Shown here: positions 7,607 through 15,258 of the stretch, piece by piece | How the letters are laid out: each line of letters starts with the position of its first letter | Position numbering within the stretch: position 1 is the stretch's first letter | Source of the DNA: Candidatus Bathyarchaeota archaeon | Lineage (GTDB): Archaea > Thermoproteota > Bathyarchaeia > Bathyarchaeales > DTEX01 | Direction of reading: 5' to 3' | DNA: 32,050 nucleotides | NCBI GenBank assembly: GCA_003601725.1 | Contig: PIYJ01000001.1 | Coordinates: 1-32,050 of the forward strand | Made by a program: the position numbers and the translations under genes | The notes under the pieces: model-generated | Seen by the model: the letters and a program-made list of their open reading frames with translations, nothing else | Databases searched by the model: none | What the model was told of the DNA's origin: nothing

Positions 7607-8659
7607 CTAGAGAAGCCCCTTCTTAACCATAAGCTCAGCGCTCAGTATCCCTGCGCCCGCGGCGCCCCTTATGGTGTTATGTCCCAAGCAGAGATACTTA
7701 ACGGTCATTATGGGGTCTTCTCGGATACGTCCAACCACGACGCTCATGCCTTTCCCCGCATCTCTGTCGAAGCGGGGCTGAGGCCTGTCGATCTCCTCTT
7801 TCACGATGATCGGTCTCTCCGGAGCTGTCGGCAGCTTAAGCCTCTGCGGCTCTCCAACGAAGTTTCTGAAGGCTTCTTTAACCTCTTCAATTGTAGGTTT
7901 CTGCTCAAGCCCAACATATACCGCTTCTAGATGGCCATCCTTCACGTTAACACGGTGGCAGCTGGCACTTATCGTAATATTCGCTGGTTGAATCTCTTCA
8001 CCATAGAAGGTTCCGAGAATCTTTCTGGTCTCATTCTCCATCTTTTCCTCTTCGCCGGATATGTAAGGAACCACATTGTCGATTATGTCAAGAGAGGGAA
8101 CCCCGGGGTATCCAGCTCCGCTAAGCGCCTGCATCGTAGAGACAATCACGTTTTCCACACCGAACTTCATGAGAGCCTTCAAGGTGATGGCGAGCTGAAT
8201 TGTGCTGCAGTTTGGATCTGTGGAGATGAACCCGTTCCAGCCGCGGTTCTTCTTCTGAACTGAGATTAGCTGCAGGTGGTCGGGATTAACTTCGGGTATT
8301 ATGAGCGGTACGTCGCTTTTCATTCTATGTGCGCTTGCTTTGCTGACAACTGGATACTCAACAGCAAACTCCTCTTCAATTGGACCCGCTATACTTCCGG
8401 GTAAAGCTGAAAATACGAAGTCTACGTTGCCAGCCTGCTTGACTTCTTTTAGATTCGTATTCACAACTGTCATGTCCTCAACTGCTTCAGGCATCGGGGT
8501 TTCCATTCGCCATTTGCATGCTTCTTTATACTTCTTTCCAGCTGAGCGTTCAGAAGCGGCGAGAACAGAAATCTCGAACCATGGGTGTCCCTGAAGCAAT
8601 TCGATGAATCTCTGTCCTACGGTTCCTGTTGCTCCTAAAATTGCTACTTCACGTTTCAA
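7607..8659 (-). CDS. asd: Aspartate-semialdehyde dehydrogenase, archaeal type
   Basis: This enzyme reduces aspartyl phosphate to aspartate semialdehyde, the branch point for lysine, threonine and methionine. The 350 residues begin with the NADP loop ILGATGTVGQ. The nucleophile is Cys151 in TDPNCSTI and the active-site His is His235 in SASCHRVNV. The length and LSGAGYPGVPSLD region match the archaeal/fungal subtype more closely than the E. coli form. Translation starts at TTG 8659 with GAGGGA six bases upstream. The start overlaps the 3' end of lysC by 11 bases, so the two enzymes that make and consume the unstable aspartyl phosphate are translationally coupled. Confidence 0.95.
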   Translation of the reverse strand: MKREVAILGATGTVGQRFIELLQGHPWFEISVLAASERSAGKKYKEACKWRMETPMPEAVEDMTVVNTNLKEVKQAGNVDFVFSALPGSIAGPIEEEFAVEYPVVSKASAHRMKSDVPLIIPEVNPDHLQLISVQKKNRGWNGFISTDPNCSTIQLAITLKALMKFGVENVIVSTMQALSGAGYPGVPSLDIIDNVVPYISGEEEKMENETRKILGTFYGEEIQPANITISASCHRVNVKDGHLEAVYVGLEQKPTIEEVKEAFRNFVGEPQRLKLPTAPERPIIVKEEIDRPQPRFDRDAGKGMSVVVGRIREDPIMTVKYLCLGHNTIRGAAGAGILSAELMVKKGLL

Positions 8660-9827
8660 GTGTATCCCTCACAGCTTTTATCGCATCCTCAATTTTTGTT
8701 TCATCAATAAAGATGTTTATAGTAGACTTACTAGTCGTGACCTCAATTATATTTATTTTTTCAGATGCCAATGCCTCGGATATCTTAGCGATCCAACCGG
8801 GAGAATCCACAAAGGCGGGATGAGTCAACTCTATCAAGCCGACATTGCTTCTACAGCTCAGAGCTTTGCACACACCTAAACTGTGCAGATCCTTCAATAG
8901 AGCATTCAGATTTTCAGATGATGTGAAAACTGTCAACGAGACTCTTCCCGTGCTTATACCGTATAATGGCCTATCTTTGAAAGAGGCGATGATCTTGCTT
9001 ATAACCTCAGGTTCAATATTACAGACGAGGCTAACAGCGGAGAGGCCTTTCCTCTCAGAGACCTCGAAAGAATCAGAGTTGAACACGCCCGTAATCTCCG
9101 TTCCACCTGAAAGACTTCTACTAGAGAAGCTTACAATCTTCAACTTTTGATTAGGTAACTTATACTTCAAAGCCTCTGCTTTTATGACCTTTGCACCTCC
9201 ATATGAGAGAGCGAACATCTCGTGAATGTCAAGTTTACTTAGCGGCTTCGCATCCGCTATTATCTTAGGATCCGCTGACATAACTCCTTCCGTCTCCTTG
9301 ACAAGCACAACCTCATCAGCATTCAGGCAATTCGCAAGCACCATCGCGGTTGTATCGCTTCCTCCTCTACCCAGAGTAGTCACTCTTCCCTTCTCGTCTC
9401 GTCCGAGAAAACCGCAAATCACAACGATCTTCTCCCCAAGCATAGGCTCCACAAACCGTTTGACGCGTTCACAAGTCTTCTTCATATCCGGGGAGGCATT
9501 CTTAAAGTCGGAAGTAGTTATAATCGGCCATTCCTTGCTGTTTGGCTCTATATATATGGCGTCTGCGCCTAGGGATCTTAAAGCGGAACAGAAGATGCGG
9601 GCGCTCATCCTTTCACCCATCGAGACGATCTCAGCATAATCTTGATCATCAACGCCGCCTATCTCCGAAACGACCTTGATCAGACTGTCAGTTGCCCCCT
9701 TCATCGCAGAGACAACGACGACGATCTCATCATAATTCGACTCCAGAACCTTTTTGGCGGCTTCTCTGATCTTAGGACCTGAAGCAAGATCAGCTCCACC
9801 GAACTTTATGACCGCTCTGGCTCCCAA
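8649..9827 (-). CDS. lysC: Aspartate kinase (aspartokinase)
   Basis: This enzyme phosphorylates aspartate at the entry to the lysine, threonine and methionine pathways. The amino-acid-kinase domain (about 1-250) has the opening VIKFGG, VVSAMKGATD, SMGERMSARIF, TLGRGGSDTTA and KETEGVMSADP. The C-terminal 130 residues form ACT regulatory modules, clearest from about 325 onward (LIELTHPAFVDSPG to the end), so feedback control is likely. The usual KFGGTS start motif reads KFGGAD here (residues 8-13), an unusual change at the nucleotide-binding loop. The only canonical start between the upstream in-frame stop and the kinase motif is TTG 9827, with GGGGAGG about 11 bases upstream. It lies 33 bases after dapB and overlaps asd. 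Confidence 0.93.
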   Translation of the reverse strand: MGARAVIKFGGADLASGPKIREAAKKVLESNYDEIVVVVSAMKGATDSLIKVVSEIGGVDDQDYAEIVSMGERMSARIFCSALRSLGADAIYIEPNSKEWPIITTSDFKNASPDMKKTCERVKRFVEPMLGEKIVVICGFLGRDEKGRVTTLGRGGSDTTAMVLANCLNADEVVLVKETEGVMSADPKIIADAKPLSKLDIHEMFALSYGGAKVIKAEALKYKLPNQKLKIVSFSSRSLSGGTEITGVFNSDSFEVSERKGLSAVSLVCNIEPEVISKIIASFKDRPLYGISTGRVSLTVFTSSENLNALLKDLHSLGVCKALSCRSNVGLIELTHPAFVDSPGWIAKISEALASEKINIIEVTTSKSTINIFIDETKIEDAIKAVRDTLET

Positions 9828-9860
9828 TCTCTCAGCTGCCTCCCCGCTTGAAACAGAATG

Positions 9861-10649
9861 TTAACTCAAGACATCATCCATACTGTAGACACCGGGTCTA
9901 GTCTGTTTGCTCACCCATTCAGCCGCATACAGAGCTCCCTGAGCAAATACGCTTCGTGAGAAAGCTACGTGTTCAATACGAATCATCTCATGAGCCCCAG
10001 CGATTATTACGTCATGAACACCGGGAACCCCACCTGCCCTCACGGAGAGAATCTCTAATTCCTCCGGCTTTCTTATGCTTACGCCTTCTCTTCCATGTAT
10101 GACTGAGCTATATCCACGGGCTTCTGAGATAAGCTCCCCCAGCTTCTTCGCAGTTCCGCTTGGAGCGTCCTTCTTGCCTGTGTGATGAACCTCAATTACG
10201 CTGAAATCGTAGTTAGGCGGTAAAAGCCTCAACGTCTTTATCATCTTAAATAGAATATTTACGCCGATGGCATAGTTGGGCGAGATCACGGCGGGAACCT
10301 TATCCATAATCGCATTTTTTACTATTTGCATCTGCTCATCTGTTAGTCCCGTTGTCCCCATGACGATTCGTTTTCCCAGATCTGCCACTACGGGAATGTT
10401 TGAGACTTCAGCTTCCGGCGTAGTGAAAGACAGATAAACATCCGCCTGGCTCACGGCTTCCTTGAGGTTGCTCGCATCATAAATCTTAGCATCAGAGCTG
10501 CAAATCCCAGCTTCACTCAGAGTCTTGCCTACATTTGGATTTCCCGACGCCTCTACTCCGCCGACTATCTCGAATCCTCTCGCCACGGCCTCTCGAAGCA
10601 GGGTGCTGCCCATTCTTCCAGCTGCGCCGGCAACGCAGATCCTAATCAT
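9861..10649 (-). CDS. dapB: 4-hydroxy-tetrahydrodipicolinate reductase
   Basis: This NAD(P)H-dependent enzyme acts after DapA in DAP-type lysine synthesis. The 262 residues carry the N-terminal dinucleotide loop VAGAAGRMG, FTTPEA and the MGTTGL segment, and SPNYAIGVN. The catalytic block EVHHTGKKDAPSGTA holds the His pair and Lys, and the C-terminal EIEHVAFSR-like segment reads IRIEHVAFSR. The length is standard and nothing is missing. ATG 10649 lies inside the last codons of dapA (8-base overlap), indicating coupled translation of consecutive enzymes. Confidence 0.96.
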   Translation of the reverse strand: MIRICVAGAAGRMGSTLLREAVARGFEIVGGVEASGNPNVGKTLSEAGICSSDAKIYDASNLKEAVSQADVYLSFTTPEAEVSNIPVVADLGKRIVMGTTGLTDEQMQIVKNAIMDKVPAVISPNYAIGVNILFKMIKTLRLLPPNYDFSVIEVHHTGKKDAPSGTAKKLGELISEARGYSSVIHGREGVSIRKPEELEILSVRAGGVPGVHDVIIAGAHEMIRIEHVAFSRSVFAQGALYAAEWVSKQTRPGVYSMDDVLS

Positions 10650-11679
10650 ATGTTAAGCCTCGCCAGCAGTCCTCATCGTAAAGTCTCTTACCTAGATCGA
10701 CGTCGAAGAAATTCTCGATGGGCTCAAGAATCTCCGGGGTCTTTTCATAGACTGTTCTCGCAGTGTTCAAGACTACTTGTAGACCTTTCTTTGTCATCTT
10801 CCCTAATGGCCGTCTACAGGGACCGGAAGGCATGCCCAGTATATTCATTAACGTCTTATAGGGCAGAGGATTCCTAGCCTTGCAGAGAGCAGGACCATAA
10901 GGCGTCTCCTCCTCAGTCTTCACCGTGACCATTGAGAATAGAGGCCTAAGCGCCTTGTAGAGCCTTTCAGACTCCTCAACATTTCCTTCTAAAGTAGCTT
11001 TGACGAATCTTTGGATCGGCCCGGGGGCAACGTTCGAAGCGACTGATATTACGCCGCTTGCCCTTATCTCGGGGTCTTTCATCATGGCATATGTTTTATC
11101 GTCGTCTCCAGAGAGTATGTCAAAGTCTTCTCCGCAAAGCCTTCTTGTCAATCTCATATTATCAAAGTTACCCGTCGCCTCTTTCACAGCTCTCACATTC
11201 TCAAACTCCGAGTGGAGAATCGCGAGGTCTTGCGGTAGAAGCTGCGTTCCACTTCTGCCAGGTATCACATAGGGGATTATCTGGACGTGGGGAAATTCTC
11301 GGGCGATAGGTTCAACATATTCCTTCCTTATCTCAAGCGAGCTCGGCCCATTATAATATGGATCTACAAGCAGGACGCATTTGACTCCGAAGTCAGAGAC
11401 TTCCCGTGTTGCTTCAAGCGACTCATGCGTATTGTTGCTTCCGGTTCCTCCTATTGTAAGAAACCTCTCTTTAGAGAACTCGTGAACCTTTCTAATTACT
11501 TCTATATGTTCCTCCCAATTTAATGTTGGGCTTTCACCTGTTGTTCCAACAGCTAGAACCCCGCTTACGCCTTGTTCCGATTGGAACTCTACAAGTTGTT
11601 CAAGGCCCTCATAATCGACCTCCAAATTTTTCTTCATCGGAGTAATCGTCGCCGTGTAGCATCCGCTAAATTTGTGCAA
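10642..11679 (-). CDS. dapA: 4-hydroxy-tetrahydrodipicolinate synthase (DapA/DHDPS family) with C-terminal extension
   Basis: This class I aldolase condenses pyruvate and aspartate semialdehyde. Residues that define catalysis are present: GTTGE (Thr46-Thr47), Tyr137 in PYVIPGRSG (family norm YNVPxRTG), Arg142, and the Schiff-base Lys166 in AVKEATGN. At 345 residues it is about 50 longer than typical DapA, with an added tail rich in acidic and aromatic residues after about 290. The operon context with dapB, lysC, asd and lysA makes DHDPS activity far more likely than another family member such as a sugar-acid aldolase. The start is TTG 11679: the preceding codon is TAA, and GAGGTG sits 7 bases upstream. 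It is the first gene of the operon. Confidence 0.9.
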   Translation of the reverse strand: MHKFSGCYTATITPMKKNLEVDYEGLEQLVEFQSEQGVSGVLAVGTTGESPTLNWEEHIEVIRKVHEFSKERFLTIGGTGSNNTHESLEATREVSDFGVKCVLLVDPYYNGPSSLEIRKEYVEPIAREFPHVQIIPYVIPGRSGTQLLPQDLAILHSEFENVRAVKEATGNFDNMRLTRRLCGEDFDILSGDDDKTYAMMKDPEIRASGVISVASNVAPGPIQRFVKATLEGNVEESERLYKALRPLFSMVTVKTEEETPYGPALCKARNPLPYKTLMNILGMPSGPCRRPLGKMTKKGLQVVLNTARTVYEKTPEILEPIENFFDVDLGKRLYDEDCWRGLTYD

Positions 11680-11683
11680 TTAA

Positions 11684-11753
11684 ATACACCTCTCTACTTT
11701 GGTGAGGGGGAGGTTATTTATGTTTTTCGTTTCATTTTTACGAATTTCGTAAA
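11684..11753 (-). promoter_or_regulatory. Lysine operon promoter with 17-base palindromic operator
   Basis: Reading leftwards, TTTACGAATTTCGTAAA occupies 11737-11753 (arms of 8 around one base, perfectly symmetric). It is followed by a CATAAATAA TATA-like element centred near 11718 and the GAGGTG Shine-Dalgarno at 11687-11692. The palindrome lies about 15-20 bases upstream of the TATA box, a position suited to an activator or a BRE-overlapping regulator. A near copy sits in the promoter of the Lrp-family gene at 17201. Confidence 0.65.
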
Positions 11754-12233
11754 CTGAATGCGAACTTTCTAAATTTCATCCATCCGCTTAAATATGAAGA
11801 TAAAAAATCTGTTCAAGATAAATGTCAGACGCTCGAATTTCAGGTTCCAACCTTCCGTTCGCTAATGCTTAATAGATCCTCATCAAGTTTAAAATGATCA
11901 ATTCAAGAAGGCGATCTAGAAATGGCGAGAACTGCTAGGAAGGTTGAACTCGACGTTCAGATGATGGCTAACTTGATAAGACGCTTATATAAAGAGAAAC
12001 GTAAAGCAAACCGATATTAGATCTATAGAATCCCATTCAGATGAGAAGCTAGGATCATGGACGTAAATCCCTTGGCATTCCAAGATTTAATGTGATCCAA
12101 TCACGAATCATATCCGCAGTTTACTGCTTTACGTAATGAACTAGACGTGGAATTATTAATAATATTCTTAAAAACTCTATTCTCTTAATTAATATCTCAG
12201 AGCGACCGGAGAAGGGGAGTCTGACTAACGGGA
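11754..12233. other. 480-base intergenic region between the lysine operon and the acyl-CoA synthetase
   Basis: No long gene fits here. The stretch contains one small possible coding frame (11922-12020) and a TTTACGTAA box at 12128-12136. An A/T-rich promoter-like area at about 12163-12195 (TCTTAAAAA, CTTAATTAATATC) is probably the promoter of the synthetase gene. No tRNA, repeat array or stable hairpin was recognised. Confidence 0.5.
11922..12020 (+). CDS. Possible 32-residue basic microprotein
   Basis: The short frame ATG 11922 to TAG 12018-12020 encodes a compact amphipathic, strongly basic peptide, MARTARKVELDVQMMANL followed by IRRLYKEKRKANRY. It has a TATA-like GTTTAAAAT about 35 bases upstream and a GGCGATC stretch 6-11 bases before the ATG that resembles the archaeal GGTGATC ribosome site with one mismatch. 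Nothing overlaps it. The residue pattern (alternating hydrophobic and basic) looks more protein-like than random DNA, but 33 codons is short enough to occur by chance. No family is recognised. Confidence 0.3.
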   Translation: MARTARKVELDVQMMANLIRRLYKEKRKANRY

Positions 12234-14909
12234 ATTGAGGGTTTAGAAAAAATATTCAATCCCAGACGTGTAGCGGTGATAGGAGCAAGCAATAAAGAAG
12301 GCTCCGTGGGTTATAAGCTTCTGAACAACCTGATAGGGGTAGGATTCAAAGGGTTCGTATATCCAGTTAACCCCTTCAGTCCAAGCGTGCAAGGCTTAAC
12401 GGCTTATCCCAGCGTAAAGAAGATTCCGTGGCATGTTGACCTTGCAATAATCGCGACGCCTGCGCATATAGTCCCCCAAGTCGTTGAGGAATGCGGGGAA
12501 GCCGGGGTCAAGGGAATCATAATCGTCTCATCAGGGTTCGGCGAAGCCGGCTTGAATGGGAAGGCACTTGAAGAGCAAGTCTTAAAGCTGAAGAACGAAT
12601 ATGATATGAGAATTATTGGTCCTAACTGCTTGGGCATAATGCATCCAAGCATCAAGCTGAACGCGACCTTCGCATATAAGATGGCTAAGCCCGGCAACAT
12701 AGCTTTCGTATCTCAAAGCGGGGCGCTCTGCGCCTCGGTTTTAGATTGGGCTTCTCAAGCAAACGTTGGGTTCAGCTATTTCGTCTCTGTTGGTTCCATG
12801 CTTGACGTGGACTTTGCTGATCTAATAGATTATTTTGGAGCTGATCCGGAAACCAGAAGCATAGTGCTCTTTATTGAATCCATAAGGAATGCTAGAAAAT
12901 TCATGAGTGCCGCTAGGAGATTCGCCGGCACCAAACCTATAATTGTGATAAAGGCGGGGAGAACTCTGGAAGGCATGAAGGCAGCCGCATCTCATACAGG
13001 AGCCATCATAGGCGAAGACGCCATCTACGATGCGGCTTTTAAAAGGGTCGGCATCATCCGCGTTGAAGGCATATCTGATCTTTTCAACTGCGCAGGGATC
13101 CTCGCCATGCAGCCGATCCCAAAGGGTCCGAGACTACTGATAATTACGAATGCGGGAGGCCCCGGCGTGATGGCAACCGACTTTCTTGTATCCAAAGGGG
13201 GGAAACTCGCGTTTTTGAGCGATGAGACTCGGAGACTGCTTGATGAAGTCTTACCTTCTTATTGGAGCAAGTCTAATCCCGTTGACGTTTGCGAGGATGC
13301 CACAGCAGAGAGGTTTAGGAGAGTCTTTGACATATGCTTTAATGAGAAAAATGCTGATGGGTTTCTCGTAATTTACACTCCTATAGGAGCCGCGAGTCCA
13401 TCTGAGACGGCGGAGATCTTGGTCGAGGCTTCAAAGGGAGTTGAGAGACCCATTCTTACATCTTGGCTGGGAGAGGAGGATGTCAGGGAGGCAAGAGGCA
13501 TTCTGCAGAGAAATGGGATTCCGACTTATTCGACGCCTGAAGAGGCCATATCGACATTCATGTATATGTATCAGTATGCGAGGAACCTTGAACTTCTATA
13601 TGAGACTCCGAGGGAACTGCCGGTAAGCATGTCGATTGACAAGCAGCGTCTAATGGGGTTGATAGAGAAAGCCTTCAATGAAGAGAGGGAGCTCTTGACT
13701 GAGCTTGAATCAAAAGAGTTTCTGAGGGCTTACGGCATCCCAACCGTTGAGACTTATTTGGCGAGGTCTCCGGAAGAAGCTGCTTCAATCGCTTCTCGCA
13801 TAGGGTATCCGGTTGTGATGAAGATCATCTCTCCTCAAGTGGCACATAAGACTGACGTAGACGGGGTGATCTTGAACATCAATTCGGAAAGCAACGTGAA
13901 GAGATGCTTCAAAGAGCTAATAGAACGGGTTAGACGGCGGGATTCTTCAATTCGAATCGACGGCGTATCCGTTCAGCCCATGGTCAAAAAGGACGGCTTT
14001 GAGCTAATAATAGGATCAAAAAAGGATTCCCTGTTTGGCTCAGTCATAATTTTTGGAGCTGGAGGAATAGGAGTAGAGCTTTTCAATGATATTTCTATTG
14101 GATTCCCACCTTTGAATCAGATTCTCGCCAAAAGGATGATGGAGCAGACCAAAATCTATAAGATCCTTCTCTCCGGATACCGAGGCAGACCGCCGGCTAA
14201 TACGGCTCTTCTCGAAGAGATTCTTGTCAGATTTTCCCAGATGATAATCGACTTTCCGCAGATAAAAGAGGTGGATATAAATCCCATCGTGGTTGACGAT
14301 AGAGAAGCTGTTGTTTTAGACGCAAGGATAATCATTGACAAAGAATGCCTTCTAGGCGAAATCAAACCCTATGAGCATTTGGCGATCAGACCCTATCCAA
14401 CGAAGTACGTGAAGAAAATTACGCTTAAAGATGGAGGACCCGTTTTGATTCGACCTATTAAGCCCGAGGATGAACCGTTAATCAATGATCTTTTCAACAC
14501 ATTTTCAGAAGAGACCATGAGATTCAGATTCTTCCGCTTAATAAAAGACATTTCCCATGAAATGTTAGCGAGCTACTGCAACATCGATTATTCTAGGGAG
14601 GTCTCTCTAGTCGCAGAGGAATCGGAGAATAACTCTAATAGAATCATCGGAATGGCCCGATTGGTCGTTGAGCCGGACGGCGAAAGAGGAGAGATCGCCA
14701 TCGTTGTTGGCGATCCATGGCAGAATCTCGGTTTAGGAACCCAGCTGCTTGACCATATTATCGATGTGGGGAAAGACCTAAATTTGAAGACGATATTCGG
14801 CGAGATTCTCGCTGAGAACACTAAAATGATTCACTTATGTTACAAGAGAGGATTCAAGATTGAACAAATCGACGAGGAGAGCTATCTGGCCTCCTTAGAT
14901 CTCGCTTAA
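12234..14909 (+). CDS. ADP-forming acyl-CoA synthetase (alpha-beta fusion) with C-terminal GNAT acetyltransferase
   Basis: This large fused protein is related to archaeal acetate-CoA ligase (ADP-forming) and bacterial Pat/PatZ. The order is CoA-binding Rossmann domain (FNPRRVAVIGAS onward), a succinyl-CoA-ligase-like domain with FVSQSGALCASVLDWAS, then AASHTGA with the phosphorylatable His (His240 counted from GTG 12276). A ligase-CoA domain, an ATP-grasp domain (PVVMKIISPQVAHKTDVDGV) and a GNAT domain in the last 160 residues follow; the GNAT motif is GDPWQNLGLGTQLL. The catalytic His, absent in PatZ, suggests that synthetase activity may remain alongside protein acetylation. The frame has no ATG, GTG or TTG between stop 12222-12224 and GTG 12276, yet the conserved N-terminus is encoded upstream. 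Translation may therefore start at ATT 12234 or ATA 12252. GTG 12276 would delete the first beta strand. Confidence 0.88.
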   Translation: MEGLEKIFNPRRVAVIGASNKEGSVGYKLLNNLIGVGFKGFVYPVNPFSPSVQGLTAYPSVKKIPWHVDLAIIATPAHIVPQVVEECGEAGVKGIIIVSSGFGEAGLNGKALEEQVLKLKNEYDMRIIGPNCLGIMHPSIKLNATFAYKMAKPGNIAFVSQSGALCASVLDWASQANVGFSYFVSVGSMLDVDFADLIDYFGADPETRSIVLFIESIRNARKFMSAARRFAGTKPIIVIKAGRTLEGMKAAASHTGAIIGEDAIYDAAFKRVGIIRVEGISDLFNCAGILAMQPIPKGPRLLIITNAGGPGVMATDFLVSKGGKLAFLSDETRRLLDEVLPSYWSKSNPVDVCEDATAERFRRVFDICFNEKNADGFLVIYTPIGAASPSETAEILVEASKGVERPILTSWLGEEDVREARGILQRNGIPTYSTPEEAISTFMYMYQYARNLELLYETPRELPVSMSIDKQRLMGLIEKAFNEERELLTELESKEFLRAYGIPTVETYLARSPEEAASIASRIGYPVVMKIISPQVAHKTDVDGVILNINSESNVKRCFKELIERVRRRDSSIRIDGVSVQPMVKKDGFELIIGSKKDSLFGSVIIFGAGGIGVELFNDISIGFPPLNQILAKRMMEQTKIYKILLSGYRGRPPANTALLEEILVRFSQMIIDFPQIKEVDINPIVVDDREAVVLDARIIIDKECLLGEIKPYEHLAIRPYPTKYVKKITLKDGGPVLIRPIKPEDEPLINDLFNTFSEETMRFRFFRLIKDISHEMLASYCNIDYSREVSLVAEESENNSNRIIGMARLVVEPDGERGEIAIVVGDPWQNLGLGTQLLDHIIDVGKDLNLKTIFGEILAENTKMIHLCYKRGFKIEQIDEESYLASLDLA

Positions 14910-14984
14910 AAGAGAGAAGAAATTACTCATGAAAGATAAAAAAGGCTTGCTTCTGACGCCCCCGAGACCTCCGTAGGAAACGAT

Positions 14985-15245
14985 TCATTCTATAAATTTC
15001 TTAACAGTCTTTAAGGCTTGGAGGAATTCTCCACCCCGTTCAGTGATCCTATAATGCGGCCTATCACCCAGGTTTATGGTCTTTAGAAGACCGCGTGAGA
15101 TTAGGAACTCGACGATCTTTCTCGTCCGGTCAACTGGAAGTCCAGCGCCATAGGAGAGCCTCGTAATCGAGCAAGCCTTCTTTTTTCTAATAGTCTCTAA
15201 GACATCAAGATAAATATCGTACCGCGTTCTCTTCTGCAACATCAT
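14985..15245 (-). CDS. Small archaeal winged-helix protein (HTH_45 type)
   Basis: The frame encodes an 86-residue protein that is almost entirely one winged helix. YDIYLDVLETIRKKKACSIT opens it, followed by the recognition segment GLPVDRTRKIVEFLISRGLL. A wing with GDRPHYRITERGGEFLQAL and a closing basic helix complete it. Such proteins are common DNA-binding regulators in Thermoproteota and related archaea, and their targets are rarely known. The frame extends to 15317, but that would overlap the end of the beta-helix gene in another frame, so ATG 15245 (or 15242) is chosen, 13 bases after that gene's stop. The tight spacing suggests one operon, and it may regulate the beta-helix gene. It is convergent with the synthetase gene. 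Confidence 0.78.
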   Translation of the reverse strand: MMLQKRTRYDIYLDVLETIRKKKACSITRLSYGAGLPVDRTRKIVEFLISRGLLKTINLGDRPHYRITERGGEFLQALKTVKKFIE

Positions 15246-15258
15246 CACGAATGAGATT

